Below the pieces are notes generated by a model. That model saw only the letters and a program-made list of their open reading frames with translations, was not told the origin of the DNA and made no database searches. The position numbers were made by a program, and so were the translations under genes. Of a stretch of DNA of 64,000 nucleotides, positions 44,423 through 54,918 are shown in pieces; the stretch's first letter is position 1, and every line of letters starts with the position of its first letter. Source of the stretch: Ascoidea asiatica. Taxonomy: Eukaryota; Ascomycota; Saccharomycetes; Ascoideales; Ascoideaceae. The stretch is taken from positions 632,593-696,592 of the forward strand of contig BCKQ01000005.1 in NCBI GenBank assembly GCA_001600695.1, given 5' to 3'.

Positions 44423-47400
44423 TTATGCACTGATTTTCATTTTTTTTATTTGCCTTTCTTCCATTTGTTCTTCATTGATAAGATTTATATCTGGAACACT
44501 ATTCGAAATATTAATACAAGTTTTTAAACCTGGAATTTCAATTTTTCCTTCTATATTCATTCCATTTATTTCAAATATTTTATCAAATTCAGAAAATGAA
44601 AATCCTCCATTTTCAGATATACTATATTCATAATCTTTCAAGCGTTCTAATTCTGGAAATATTAATGGAATATATTTTTCTTTTATCAATTTCTTTAATG
44701 ACAAAACTTTAATTGTTTTCTGTTTCGAACATCCAATGTTATCAAATAAAAGTTTGATATCATTTGTAAAATCTAATAATGATTGACTATAAGAGTTCAA
44801 AGCAAACTTTGATAAAATTTCATTTAAGTTTAAAATATCAATATTATATTGAATTTTATTTTCAACACATATTGAAGGTTTATATTCTATCATTAAATTA
44901 TTATTTTCTTTATCAATCTTAAGTATCAAATCAAGAACTGGTTTAATCATTTTCATCGGTGAAAAATATACTGTTCCAATATTTTCAAGTTCTCGATCAT
45001 ATTTACTTAAACATAATTGTTGTCTTTGTATAATATCTTTGGAAATATCCATCAATGCTTTCATGTCTTTATTTAAAGTATTTGCTGTTTCAATTTTTTG
45101 AGGGATATCTTCTATTTTAACATTTGCTAAATTTGTATGAAAATCAGAAAATTTAATTAATGGTGCAGTTGTATGTTCCCTCTTTAAAGCCCAGTATCTA
45201 CAAAGGTCAGAAGCTAATTTCTCATATCCATCAATTTCCAAATATTGAATTAATTTAGTCAATCTTTCGAAAATAATATTAGGTAAAATTGGCGTCCCTA
45301 ATTTTGATTCCCATCTTAAAATATTACCATTTCCATCTTTCAAAGCTTTTCTGGCATGGGTAACTGTTAATGGAATTGGAGTAGGAGTATTAGAATTTAT
45401 AGTCGAATTATAAATATCTTTTCTTTTTTTCTTGTTCTGTACATTAAGCTTATTTTGTATATTATTAAATTCGCTTAGTGTTAATTTTCTCTTAAAATGA
45501 ATATTTCCATGTTTGTTTTTTTCAGAGTCTTCATTGAAATAAGATCTTGTTTTCTGAATTCCAATTTTAATTTTGCCTTTATTTGGTGATGAAGAAGGAG
45601 TATGTTTATCACAAAAACTTACAAAATTTTTACCATATAAAGAATTTTGCATTCCATTATCAAGATCTTGTTTCATATATAGTCCACTTCTTTTGGCGCA
45701 AGTTACATGATACGATTGTGCACAATTTTTACTAGAACACTGAATACAAGCTCCCACTTTTTTTTTACAAATAAAACATGTTAATCCCCATCTTCCCTTT
45801 GGAACATTTTCAGTATTATCAATAGTTTCCATATAAACTGGACTTTTAAAGGATAATTCAGGTATCCAAAGACCACAAATAACATGAGCCCAATCTCCAG
45901 CATCAGTTTGTTTAAAAGCTCCTGTAATACTAGGACAAAATTGACAATTTACATCTTTATTTTTAGAATCCATACACCTTCTACAATACCATTGACCTTC
46001 TGGGATATAAACAATTCCATAACATTCTTGATGAACAGCTATATCACATCCATCACAGAATACAATTTGATTAGAATTATCACATTCTGAATCTTCACAA
46101 ATAGCGCAAGGTTGATCTTGTTCAGGAGCACATCCAACTCCATCATCTGATCCATATATTAGAGCACTTAAAACAGAAATATTATATTTTCCTGCTATTA
46201 AATCTGGAAAATTTTTAAATTCGTTTAATAAAGGATCAATAGTTATATATTTTTCCTTTGGAGGAATCCTTTTTGATAGTAAGCACCATTGTTTTTCAAG
46301 AAAAGTCATACAAATTTCAAAAATTTCATGAGAAACATATTCTGACTTAAACTTCAGTCTTCTTTTATTAATCACACTCAAATATATATCATCTTGTTCA
46401 TCCATATCATATGCAACTTGAAATTTGTAATTTTTCAAATTAAAATTGCTCAGATTGAAATCTCTATTGAAATCAACTGAAAAATGGTCTAATTCTATTG
46501 AATCAGTTTCTCTTATATATGTTTGTGGTATACTGGAAAGTCTTTTTTTATTTATTTCACGAAATCCAAATTTTTTGAAAATTTTTTGCAAAGGAATAGT
46601 ATCTTTGATGATATTTTCTTCATTTGTGTTAAGATTTATCTCTTTATTGTCGTCGGCTATATTGTCTGATGTAGCTATAATAGCTTGAATTTGCTTGGGT
46701 TCTTTTTTACTGGAATCTTCTGTTATTATATTCTCAATAGCCGGCTGTTCGGGTATAATTTTCTCCTGTTCAGTTTCTTTTGATAGTTGTTTTGTATTTT
46801 TTATAACATTGTAATCTATTTTACTGATTTTTTCATCTAATAAATCATTATCACTAGTTGAAGAAGATGAAGCTGAAATATTTAAATCATCATTGTTATT
46901 AAATGTTAAAGTTGAAGTAACATTAGAAATATAATTTGAAATATTTTTATTTTCTTTCTCAATTTCTTTTTCAATTTCTTTGATTTTTTCATCAGTAGTT
47001 AATAACTTTGAATCTTTCAAAGGAAAGTTTTTGTTATTAGCATTAGGAAATATGGATGGGCTTGAAGTCGGCACTAAATCTTTTTCATTTTTATAATTAT
47101 TATTATTAAAGTTATTGAAACTATTATAATTATTGTAGTTATTATAATTATTAGAAGTTAAATTTAAATCATAAGTAAAAGTATTTGAAGCCAATGGATA
47201 TTGAAACCCATCATCATAAAGATAATCTATATTGTAGGAATTTATATTTTGTAAAGTTATATCTTCTTCATTTTTGAATCTATTTGGTATAAATTGAGAT
47301 ATATTTTCAGGTATAATATTATTCATATTATTCATATTATTTACATAGGGATTAAATTCAAAAATTCTATTAACATTAGATATTTTAATTATTGGATTAT

Positions 47401-47791
47401 CATATTTATTATCTGAATTATAATAATTATCAAAAAAATTAGGATTATAACTATAATTATAATCTGGAATTAAAACTTTAAAATCTTGATTATCAGTTGG
47501 AGTTGAAGATAAAACAGAGGATTTTGAATTATCAGTATTATCCATAGGAGAATTCTGATCTATAGGAGAATCTTGATATATTGGAGAATTTTCTTTTACT
47601 GGAGAATACTCACTTGATGGAGATTTTACTAATTTAATGTCTGATTTAACGTCTGATTTACTCTCAGATATAATCTCAGACTGTATAACTTTAGGTGAAT
47701 TGATAATACTTTCAATTACTTGAGAATTTGTGCCTAATAATTTTGGTGAATTTATACTACCATCTTTATCTTTATTTTCATTTTTATTATC

Positions 47792-47826
<35 letters not shown>

Positions 47827-48985
47827 CATTATCATTATCAATAACAATATCATTATTATTAGCATTATTTTTTTTTTTTAAAACATGAACTTTATAATTT
47901 TTTATACAATCTTGTTTATAATTTTGAAAATTATAGAAATTTGAAGGATTATCAAATTTGAATGGAATTTTTCTAAATTTTTCTATATAAATTTTTGAAC
48001 TTTCAAAATTATTTTTATTTTTATTTGTAGTAGTGCTTATAGTGGTATTTGTAGTTAAATTGGTTTTATTTGAATTTTTTGTTGAATTAAAAGAAATTAA
48101 TAAATTATTTTGATTAAATTTTTTAATAAAAACAGGTAATGGAAAAGAATCATTTAAATCAGGATAAAACTTTTTAAAATCGACTTCTTCTCTTGGTTTT
48201 CCATCTATTAGAATATTATTAATACCATTTTTTTCAACATTTTTATTGTCGTTTTTGTTTTTGTTATTATTTTTATTTTTGTTTTTATTATTATTGCTGT
48301 AATTTCGAATATTTTTGGTGTTTTTTATATTTTTCATATTCTTTGACGATCTATTTGACAATCTATTTGAAGATTTATTTAAAGATTTATTTGAAGATTT
48401 ATTTGAAGATTTATTTAAAGATTTATTTGATTTGATATTAGAGTTATAAGAAGGATTTTTAAATTTTATTCTAGTTTTTATTGCATTTTGAACATTTGAA
48501 GTTGATCTTCTAGTTCTTACATTTACCGGAGAATTTCTTAATTTTGCTTTATTCCTCGTTATTATTTTTGAATCATTATTTAGGTTATTGTTATTTTTGT
48601 TGTTATTTATCTTATTTATAGTATTTATATCAGTTATATTAGGTATATTATTATCCTTATTATTATTATTATTATTATTATTATTAGTCTTAATAGTATT
48701 ACTATTTGAATTATTCTGAAAATTTAATTTAATACCAGTATGTTTATTAAATTCATGTAATAAAGATATTTGAGTTCTTCTTATTCTAGTTTTTGGAGAG
48801 ATTATAGATTTTGATATATTATTAGTATTGTCGTTATTGATATTATTATTGATAGTATTAGATAATCTATTTAATAGTTGATTTGAGTTTAAATTGATTT
48901 GAGAATTTGAAGAATTTGATGAAATTGAATTTTGATTTAAATCCTGATTAGAATCTTGATTTGAAATTATTGGTTTTCGAGGCAT
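44423..48985 (-). CDS. NTO1: NuA3 histone acetyltransferase subunit Nto1 (BRPF-like)
   Basis: 1520 residues, about twice S. cerevisiae Nto1 (748). The N-terminal 780 residues are mostly low-complexity Asn/Lys/Ser and repeats. An Enhancer-of-polycomb-like segment lies near 830-930. A PHD finger (about 955-1005, CAICEDSECDNSNQIVFCDGCD, HQECYG and WYCRRC) is followed directly by a zinc knuckle and extended PHD (about 1006-1115, CQFC, WAHVICGLWIPE, CFIC and YHVTCAKRSGL), the PZP module of BRPF/Nto1. A later conserved block has RYWALKREHTTAPLIKF. NuA3 (Sas3, Nto1, Yng1, Eaf6, Taf14) acetylates histone H3; Nto1 reads unmodified or methylated H3. It is divergent with PBA1. Confidence 0.93.
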
Positions 48986-50042
48986 TATTAAAAAAAAAAG
49001 GGAAACTTATAAAAATACTTTATATTAAAAGTAATTTAAAAGTTTTAAGAATATTCTCTCTATTTTTCTCTTTTTTTTTTAATTTTTTTTTCTTTTCTTT
49101 ATAAATTATTTCTACTCCAAATTAAATATCTTTATTGAAGGCATTTGATAATATTATATGAATGTTAAATAATCAATTAATTAATATAAGAGAATGATAG
49201 AATTAGTTTTATTATTAAAATCTTTTGATTTAAAAAATTTGATCTTAAATTTTGAAGGATTTAAGTGAAATTAAAGAATAAAGAAAGGAAACTTGCAAGG
49301 AAAGAGAACTTGATGAAGAGCCAAAGCAAGAAATAAATATATATCTGTTGATGATTATATCTGTCTGTTAATGATTATATATCCAGTGATTGTTATAGAC
49401 TGATGAAAGGAAAAGAATAATAATGATCAACTTCTATATTTATATTTATTTACCAGATTATTATTTTTTTATTACTTATATTTATTATTTATTTATTGTA
49501 TTTATTGTATTAATACATTGGTACATTGTTTATCGGATTTGGCTCAGTACAATTAGCTTCTCGCAGGCTCTGCGCGGTGAGTCGTTGTCCTGGCCAAGCT
49601 CATTTGTGCTGCTCAATCCAGCATTGCAGGTACAGCCACAGCACTCGCCACAGCACGGGACAATTTTGAAGCCACGTAAACGGAAGGCCTTTAATTGTAT
49701 GGATGCAGGGTGTTATGTTAGTTTATGTAAATACAATTATGTGAAGGTTAATAAACGTAATATGCAGTAAAATATACATCAATTAACATTAAACCCTCTT
49801 TAATGGTTTTTAAGAGAAGTGCCGTATTACTGGCTCAATTTCTTATTTTGCCTTTTCACGCCCATCGAGTGAAATGCAATAACTAAAGTGTTATAGAGGC
49901 AAATGATGGATTAAATGATGGATTAAATGATGAATCAAATGATGAATTATATAATAAATCAAATCAACCATTTATTGTAACAATTGATAATAACAATCTT
50001 AATCAATTTTTAAATTGGAATAGAACTATAAATCCAAACAAG
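48986..50042. promoter_or_regulatory. Divergent NTO1 / PBA1 promoter region
   Basis: 1.06 kb. A GC-rich island at about 49545-49720 has GCCACA at 49635-49640 and 49647-49652. A tandem 12-bp repeat with short upstream ORFs lies at 49901-49980, just ahead of PBA1. The open frame running through the island (49423-49770) has no family resemblance. Confidence 0.55.
49902..49980 (+). promoter_or_regulatory. Tandem mini-uORFs in the PBA1 leader region
   Basis: Four units of a 12-bp repeat (AAATGATGGATT and variants) create ATG-ATG-GAT-TAA twice (49903-49914 and 49915-49926) and then a 17-codon ORF (49927-49980). They lie 63-140 bp upstream of the PBA1 ATG. Whether they are transcribed depends on the unknown transcription start. 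Confidence 0.6.
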
Positions 50043-51097
50043 ATGCTAGTAAGTTTTCTGATTCTTTCATTTTAGTTTATTCCTCTCTTCTAAGTTTTTC
50101 AACTTCTAATCTTAAATCATTAACTCTAACTATTTATTTATTTATTCTAAAGTTTAAACCATGGTCTGAAGTTGCTCCTTCTCGTCATAATTTAAATGAT
50201 TATGATGATGATGATGAAAATATTGAATTATTATCTGATCCAATTTTACCAAATTTTAAATTAAATATAATTGATCATCAATTATATTTTAAAAATTTAG
50301 ATAATACTTTATTTATAGTTCCTTATAATCTAAAAATTTTAATTCTTTCTTTACCATTCAAAACAAAATTATCTGCAAAAATTGAAATAACTTATTCAAA
50401 TTCATCAAATTCTAATAAAGAGAAGAAAGAAAATGAAGAGAATGAAAAAAATGATAAAGATAATAAAAATTTAGAAAATTTAGAAAATTATAATGAAGAA
50501 CAACAATTATATTCAAATGATTTAGCAACTTTAAATCCTTTAAATTTTTCTTTAAAACCTTTTGAGATTGAAATTTTCAGTTTAAAAATTTCTGATAATT
50601 TCAGTATTAATAGAATTATTATGCCAAATTTATCAAATATAAATCCAATTATTTTTAATTTATTTTCTGATTTTTTATTATCAAAAAAAATTATAATTCC
50701 ATCTTTAATATTATCAATTTCTCCATGTTCTTTACCTTATAATCAACTTATAAATCAATTAAATAATTTAAATTTAAATAATAATTCAAATAATAATATA
50801 AATTTTGAAATTTTTAAAAATATAAATTTTTTACCTCCTCCTCATTTCTTAACTGGAATTTCTGCTTCAATATCTTCAAATGCAATAAAAAATAATTTAT
50901 CATTTATAAATTTATTATTAGATTCTGAAGGCATTCAAAATTTTGAAAAAATTGATAAATATTCAATTCAATCTACAATTGAAATTTTATGTAATTTTTT
51001 AAATTTAAATCAAAATTTATCTCAAATTTATAAAAAAAATGTTCAAAATTTTTTAAAAATTTCAAATCCTTATACAACTAATGGAATGTATATTTAA
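50043..51097 (+). CDS. PBA1: Proteasome assembly chaperone 1 (Pba1/Poc1), two exons
   Basis: Coding exons are 50043-50048 (ATG CTA) and 50153-51097, 316 residues; S. cerevisiae Pba1 has 276. The spliced start MLFKPWSEVAPSRH matches yeast MLFKQWNEL. Later segments also match: PPHFLTGISASI against PPEFITGF, SEGIQNFEKI against SEGPNGFEKL, and the C-terminal GMYI against GLYI. Such an HbYX-like terminus docks the chaperone on the alpha ring. Pba1 with Pba2 guides 20S proteasome alpha-ring assembly. An acidic Glu/Asn insert (about 85-130) and an Asn-rich insert (about 210-230) are extra. Reading through the intron gives a stop after ten codons. It is convergent with NOP56. Confidence 0.92.
50049..50152 (+). 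other. PBA1 intron
   Basis: 104 nt, GTAAGT donor, CTCTAAC branch-like site at 50124-50130, AAG acceptor at 50150-50152. Phase 0. The first coding exon is only 6 nt. Confidence 0.9.
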
Positions 51098-51288
51098 TTT
51101 AATTAATTAATAAAAAGTTTTTTCTGTTTATTTATTTACTTGTGATTTAAAGTACAAAACGTATATGTAAATGATATAATAAGATAAAAGTAATCAAATA
51201 AATGTATTTAAATAAATGTAATTCGGTAATTTGGTAATTTGATAATTGCTAGATAAAATTGGTTAAATGAAATTTGTTATTTAAAAAA

Positions 51289-52893
51289 TCATTTCTTTGA
51301 CTTCTTTTTTTTCTTTTTTGGAGATTCTTCCTCACTATCATCTCCTGATCTTTTTTTTTCTTTTTTATCTTTTTTATCCTTTTTAGATTTCTTTTCTTTT
51401 TTATCCTTTTTATCCTTTTTAGATTTTTTATCTTTTTTAGATTTCTTACTTGATTTTTTTCCTTCATCATCACTATCATTATTTATTGTAGCCATGGTAA
51501 CATCATCATCATCATCATCTCCACTTTCATCATCATTATCTTTTTCTTTTATTGTAGTTTCATTTTCTTTTTTATCTTTAAGTATATTCATAGCTTCAGA
51601 AATAGCATCTGAGTTTTTCATTGGTTTTTTACCTGAATCATAAAAATCTAATCTATCTTCAACTTGTTTTTTTAAAATTGTACCAAATACATTGTTTGGT
51701 TCATCTGAAAAATTATCAATTCTTGAAGCAATTGAACATTTATTTGCTAAATAACGTGAAATTCTACCTTTATTTTTTGCATTAGCTTTTGCTATAAATG
51801 ATGAATGATAAATTAAACCATATTTTGGTGTATTACCTTTTGTTTTTAAAGCTCTGAATAATGCTTTTTCTGCTCCTAAAATTTGAACTGTTGATGCTGC
51901 TTGTTTTGATAAATTTGTTAAAGATCCTGCATGAGATATTAATCTTGCTCCAATAACTTCACCTATTAATTCTGATAAATTTGGTGCAACTGTATGCATT
52001 TTAGTTTCTAAATAAGTAAATAATTGTTTTCTATAATCTGAAATATCTACAACTCTTTTTGCAAATGTACAAACATTATTCATATCTTCTTCAGAAATAT
52101 CTTGACCCATTGAAATTTTTGCATTATCAATAACTCTTTTTGCAATACCAGAATCTTCATCTAGTATTTCAGCCACATCATGTAAAGATTCATCATTAAG
52201 ACTTGCTTTATCTCTAATGAATAAAACTAATTTTGCAAAATTTTGATTATCAGGTACTAATTTTGCTAATTCAGGAAAATGCCATCCATACCATTCTTTT
52301 ACTCTCATTGCAAATGTATTTATATCTTTATCTAATTGATCTAATAAAGCAATTGCTTGAATAATATGATTATCATTTTTTTGTACAGAAAACTTAACTT
52401 TTGCTCTTGAATAAGCATGACCAAGACCTAATTGAGCTCTTTCAATATCACCATCTTGTAAATTTGAATTTAATAATTTTGTTGAATGTAATCTTAAACC
52501 TCTTAAAAGATCTTGAACTAATTCATTTGATATACAATCAATATATGGGAAAACTTCTTTAATTGAAGGACCTAAAAGTTTATCAGATATACCAAGAGTA
52601 ATATTTTTTTTTGAAGATTTTTGATTTGGTAAATTTAAATCTAAAATTGATTTTAAATATTCAGATAATAAACCTTCAGAAATATCATTTGCATTTTCTA
52701 AAGCTTGAGCAGCACCTTTAAAAGGAGCAAAAGAAACTAATTGAACAATTTTTGCAATTTTTTCAAATTCATTTATTTGTTCTTGAACTTCTTTTAATTT
52801 AAGACCAATACTATCACCTTTTCCAATGACTTTGAATACAGCATAACCAGTTGCTTCTTCAAAAAGAAGAAAATCTGGAGAGGTGGTTGACAT
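51289..52893 (-). CDS. NOP56: Box C/D snoRNP core protein Nop56
   Basis: 534 residues; S. cerevisiae Nop56 has 504. The NOP5NT domain (LLFEEATGYAVFKV, SFAPFKGAAQALENANDISEGL) is followed by the NOSIC coiled coil and Nop domain (about 170-410; RAQLGLGHAYSRAKVKFSVQKNDNHIIQ near 170, LIGEVIGARLISHAGSL near 315, KGNTPKYGLIYHSSFI near 355, GRISRYLANKCSIASRID near 380), with a Lys/Asp/Glu tail after about 440. The N-terminal sequence and SAFs such as ISEGL mark it as Nop56, not Nop58. It guides 2'-O-methylation of rRNA as part of nucleolar C/D snoRNPs. The convergent PBA1 gene is 191 bp away, a neighbourhood also found in S. cerevisiae. Confidence 0.96.
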   Translation of the reverse strand: MSTTSPDFLLFEEATGYAVFKVIGKGDSIGLKLKEVQEQINEFEKIAKIVQLVSFAPFKGAAQALENANDISEGLLSEYLKSILDLNLPNQKSSKKNITLGISDKLLGPSIKEVFPYIDCISNELVQDLLRGLRLHSTKLLNSNLQDGDIERAQLGLGHAYSRAKVKFSVQKNDNHIIQAIALLDQLDKDINTFAMRVKEWYGWHFPELAKLVPDNQNFAKLVLFIRDKASLNDESLHDVAEILDEDSGIAKRVIDNAKISMGQDISEEDMNNVCTFAKRVVDISDYRKQLFTYLETKMHTVAPNLSELIGEVIGARLISHAGSLTNLSKQAASTVQILGAEKALFRALKTKGNTPKYGLIYHSSFIAKANAKNKGRISRYLANKCSIASRIDNFSDEPNNVFGTILKKQVEDRLDFYDSGKKPMKNSDAISEAMNILKDKKENETTIKEKDNDDESGDDDDDDVTMATINNDSDDEGKKSSKKSKKDKKSKKDKKDKKEKKSKKDKKDKKEKKRSGDDSEEESPKKKKKKSKK

Positions 52894-53590
52894 ACTGATT
52901 GATGAATAATGATATATATAAAGATCTTTATTATCAATATATTATAATATATATGTGTCTATTCAATAATATTTCAATGTTTTAAGATAAACAAATGAAT
53001 AAATAAATTTCAATAAAGATTTGAGTTGAAATTTCACAGTGTAAAAAAAAAATTTGGAAAATTTAAAAAAAGAACAAAAAAAGTAAAAATTTGCAATGCT
53101 CGCAACCGGCCAAAACGTGACTTTCAGAGACCGTTTTTAAGGGTGTTATTTTTTGAATATTAAATTTATTTATTTATTTATTTGGTAAACGTTTGTTGAT
53201 AGCTTTTAGTTGATTACAAATAGATGTAAATATAGATAAATATAATGAAAGAGTTGAGTTTTACAATGGTGTTAAATTATTGAAGATCTGTATAAATTAA
53301 AAGTTCTCATAAACAAGAGAAAATGATAAAGCAAAGTGTTAGCAATTAGAAAGAATAAAAAATTAATTAGTTTGCTTTCAACTTTCACTGATATTGTTAG
53401 TGTTATTGATTTTTATTATTATTAGTATTATAAAAATTTAAAAGAGATTGAATAGAAAGAAGAAAAATGAGTAAGATTTAAAGAGATGAACAGAATAGAC
53501 AAGATAAACAATAAATTAAAATGAGTAAGATTTAAAGAGATGAACAGAATAGACAAGATAAACAATAAATTAAAATGATCTTGAAATTGA
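52894..53590. promoter_or_regulatory. NOP56 upstream region and 3' flank of a small orphan gene
   Basis: 697 bp. A short GC-richer patch near 53095-53145 (with ACCGGCC) probably belongs to the NOP56 promoter. A 54-bp direct duplication lies at 53467-53574. No gene is seen. Confidence 0.5.
53467..53574. repeat. Perfect 54-bp tandem duplication
   Basis: 53467-53520 and 53521-53574 are identical base for base. They lie 16 bp beyond the stop of the small orphan gene, so one or both copies are probably in its 3' UTR. Confidence 0.98.
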
Positions 53591-53992
53591 CTATAAGAGA
53601 GTTATAATGTCAGCTTGACAATATGGGGCCAATTCATCTTTATCTTCAGCAGTTGAGGTATAACCAATAACATTATTTGAATTTCTATTAACACAATAAA
53701 CTTGTGGTTCTTTAAATTTTTTGAAAATTTTCTTAATTCTTCTTTGAATAGTTGAATATTGAGCATCTAAATCACAAGATGTAGTACCAGTTGAGATAAC
53801 TTTTATTATATTTGAATTTGAAATATCCTTTGAAGTTGAAGTAGTACAATGAATTATATCATAATTTTGCATTGTCCAATATTTAAAATATTCAACAGTA
53901 GATATGAATAATAAAACATATAATACACCTGTTGATAAATTCTCAAATTTATTTCCCATTTTTAAATCTGTTACAGTTATTGTTAGCTTCAT
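53591..53992 (-). CDS. Small orphan protein with one hydrophobic segment
   Basis: 133 residues, not recognised. A polar N-terminus is followed by one membrane-like segment near 23-37 (VLYVLLFISTVEYF), then a polar region with four cysteines (one near 49, one near 73, two near 99 and 124) and a basic patch (RRIKKIFKKFK, about 84-94). It could be a type II membrane or secreted protein with disulphides. The codon use is like its neighbours, and it is longer than most chance frames in this AT-rich DNA, but no homolog is known to me. Being unbroken by stops for 133 codons with mixed composition supports a real gene only moderately. Confidence 0.5.
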   Translation of the reverse strand: MKLTITVTDLKMGNKFENLSTGVLYVLLFISTVEYFKYWTMQNYDIIHCTTSTSKDISNSNIIKVISTGTTSCDLDAQYSTIQRRIKKIFKKFKEPQVYCVNRNSNNVIGYTSTAEDKDELAPYCQADIITLL

Positions 53993-54918
53993 TTTCTATT
54001 TAAAAATAAATAAAATATATTTAACCTATATTTAATTTAAATTCTGATTGTATTTTTCTTAATTTTTATACTTTTTTTTAGGTTCTCTTATAAATAGATA
54101 CTTTTGAATGATATTAAATTTTTTTTGATGTTTTCTTTAGTTTTTTGTAACTCTAAATTCAAGTTACTATGTTTGTTTATATATTACTTGTTTATCATAC
54201 TTTCATTTATCTTTGTCAAATAAAGACAAGTAAAACATTTTGAATTCAATCTAATTGAATACACTAAAATTACAATGTATGGAAATTTTGAAGTTTATTC
54301 ATTTAAATAATTTTTATATTCACTTATCTTTATTTTGGTTCGAATTTTCCTTTTATTCTTTAATGATAATTAATTTTGAAAAGAGACACTTAAAAGAATG
54401 AAAACTCAGTTAAAAAATATAGGTTTTGAGAATGAATGGTTGGGGGTTTAAGAGAAATAAAAGACACATACTATAAAATCAATAATTTGAATTCTAAAGA
54501 TATATAAAAGCTGTAATAAAATTCTAAAAAAAATATAATCTAATATAATATAATACACAATAATAATATAATCTAATAATTTGAATAAAAGTGATAAAAC
54601 CTATTTAAATATAACAAACTCAATAAGAAACTGAAAGTTGAAAAGAAACAAGCATTATTACTAAACCATTGAAAATATCGAATGAAATAGAATCCAGTCA
54701 CTGTTCGCTGTGAATACAACACCAGCTATCCACGACCCACCTTTCTGGCTTCTGTTTTTTCTGTGTGGCACTTCGGCACGGAAGAAACGGAAAAAATGGA
54801 AATCACGAAATCCAACACAAGCCACACTAAGTGCAGCGCAAAACATAAATGCAAAACAAACAATCCCACAAAAAAAAAAAATTGGCCCACGCAAAAAGTA
54901 ACCCACATAATTCCTAGT
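53993..54918. promoter_or_regulatory. Upstream region of the small orphan, with a GC-rich island at the Zn2Cys6 gene 3' end
   Basis: 926 bp between two minus-strand genes. About 54690-54900 is GC-richer, with GCCACA at 54821-54826, and lies adjacent to the stop of the neighbouring transcription factor gene. Overlapping open frames here read into no known product. Confidence 0.5.

Noticed and set aside
49423-49770. 115-codon plus-strand frame between NTO1 and PBA1.
   Set aside because: It starts in Ile/Tyr-rich AT repeats and runs through a GC-rich island. No domain or family similarity is seen.
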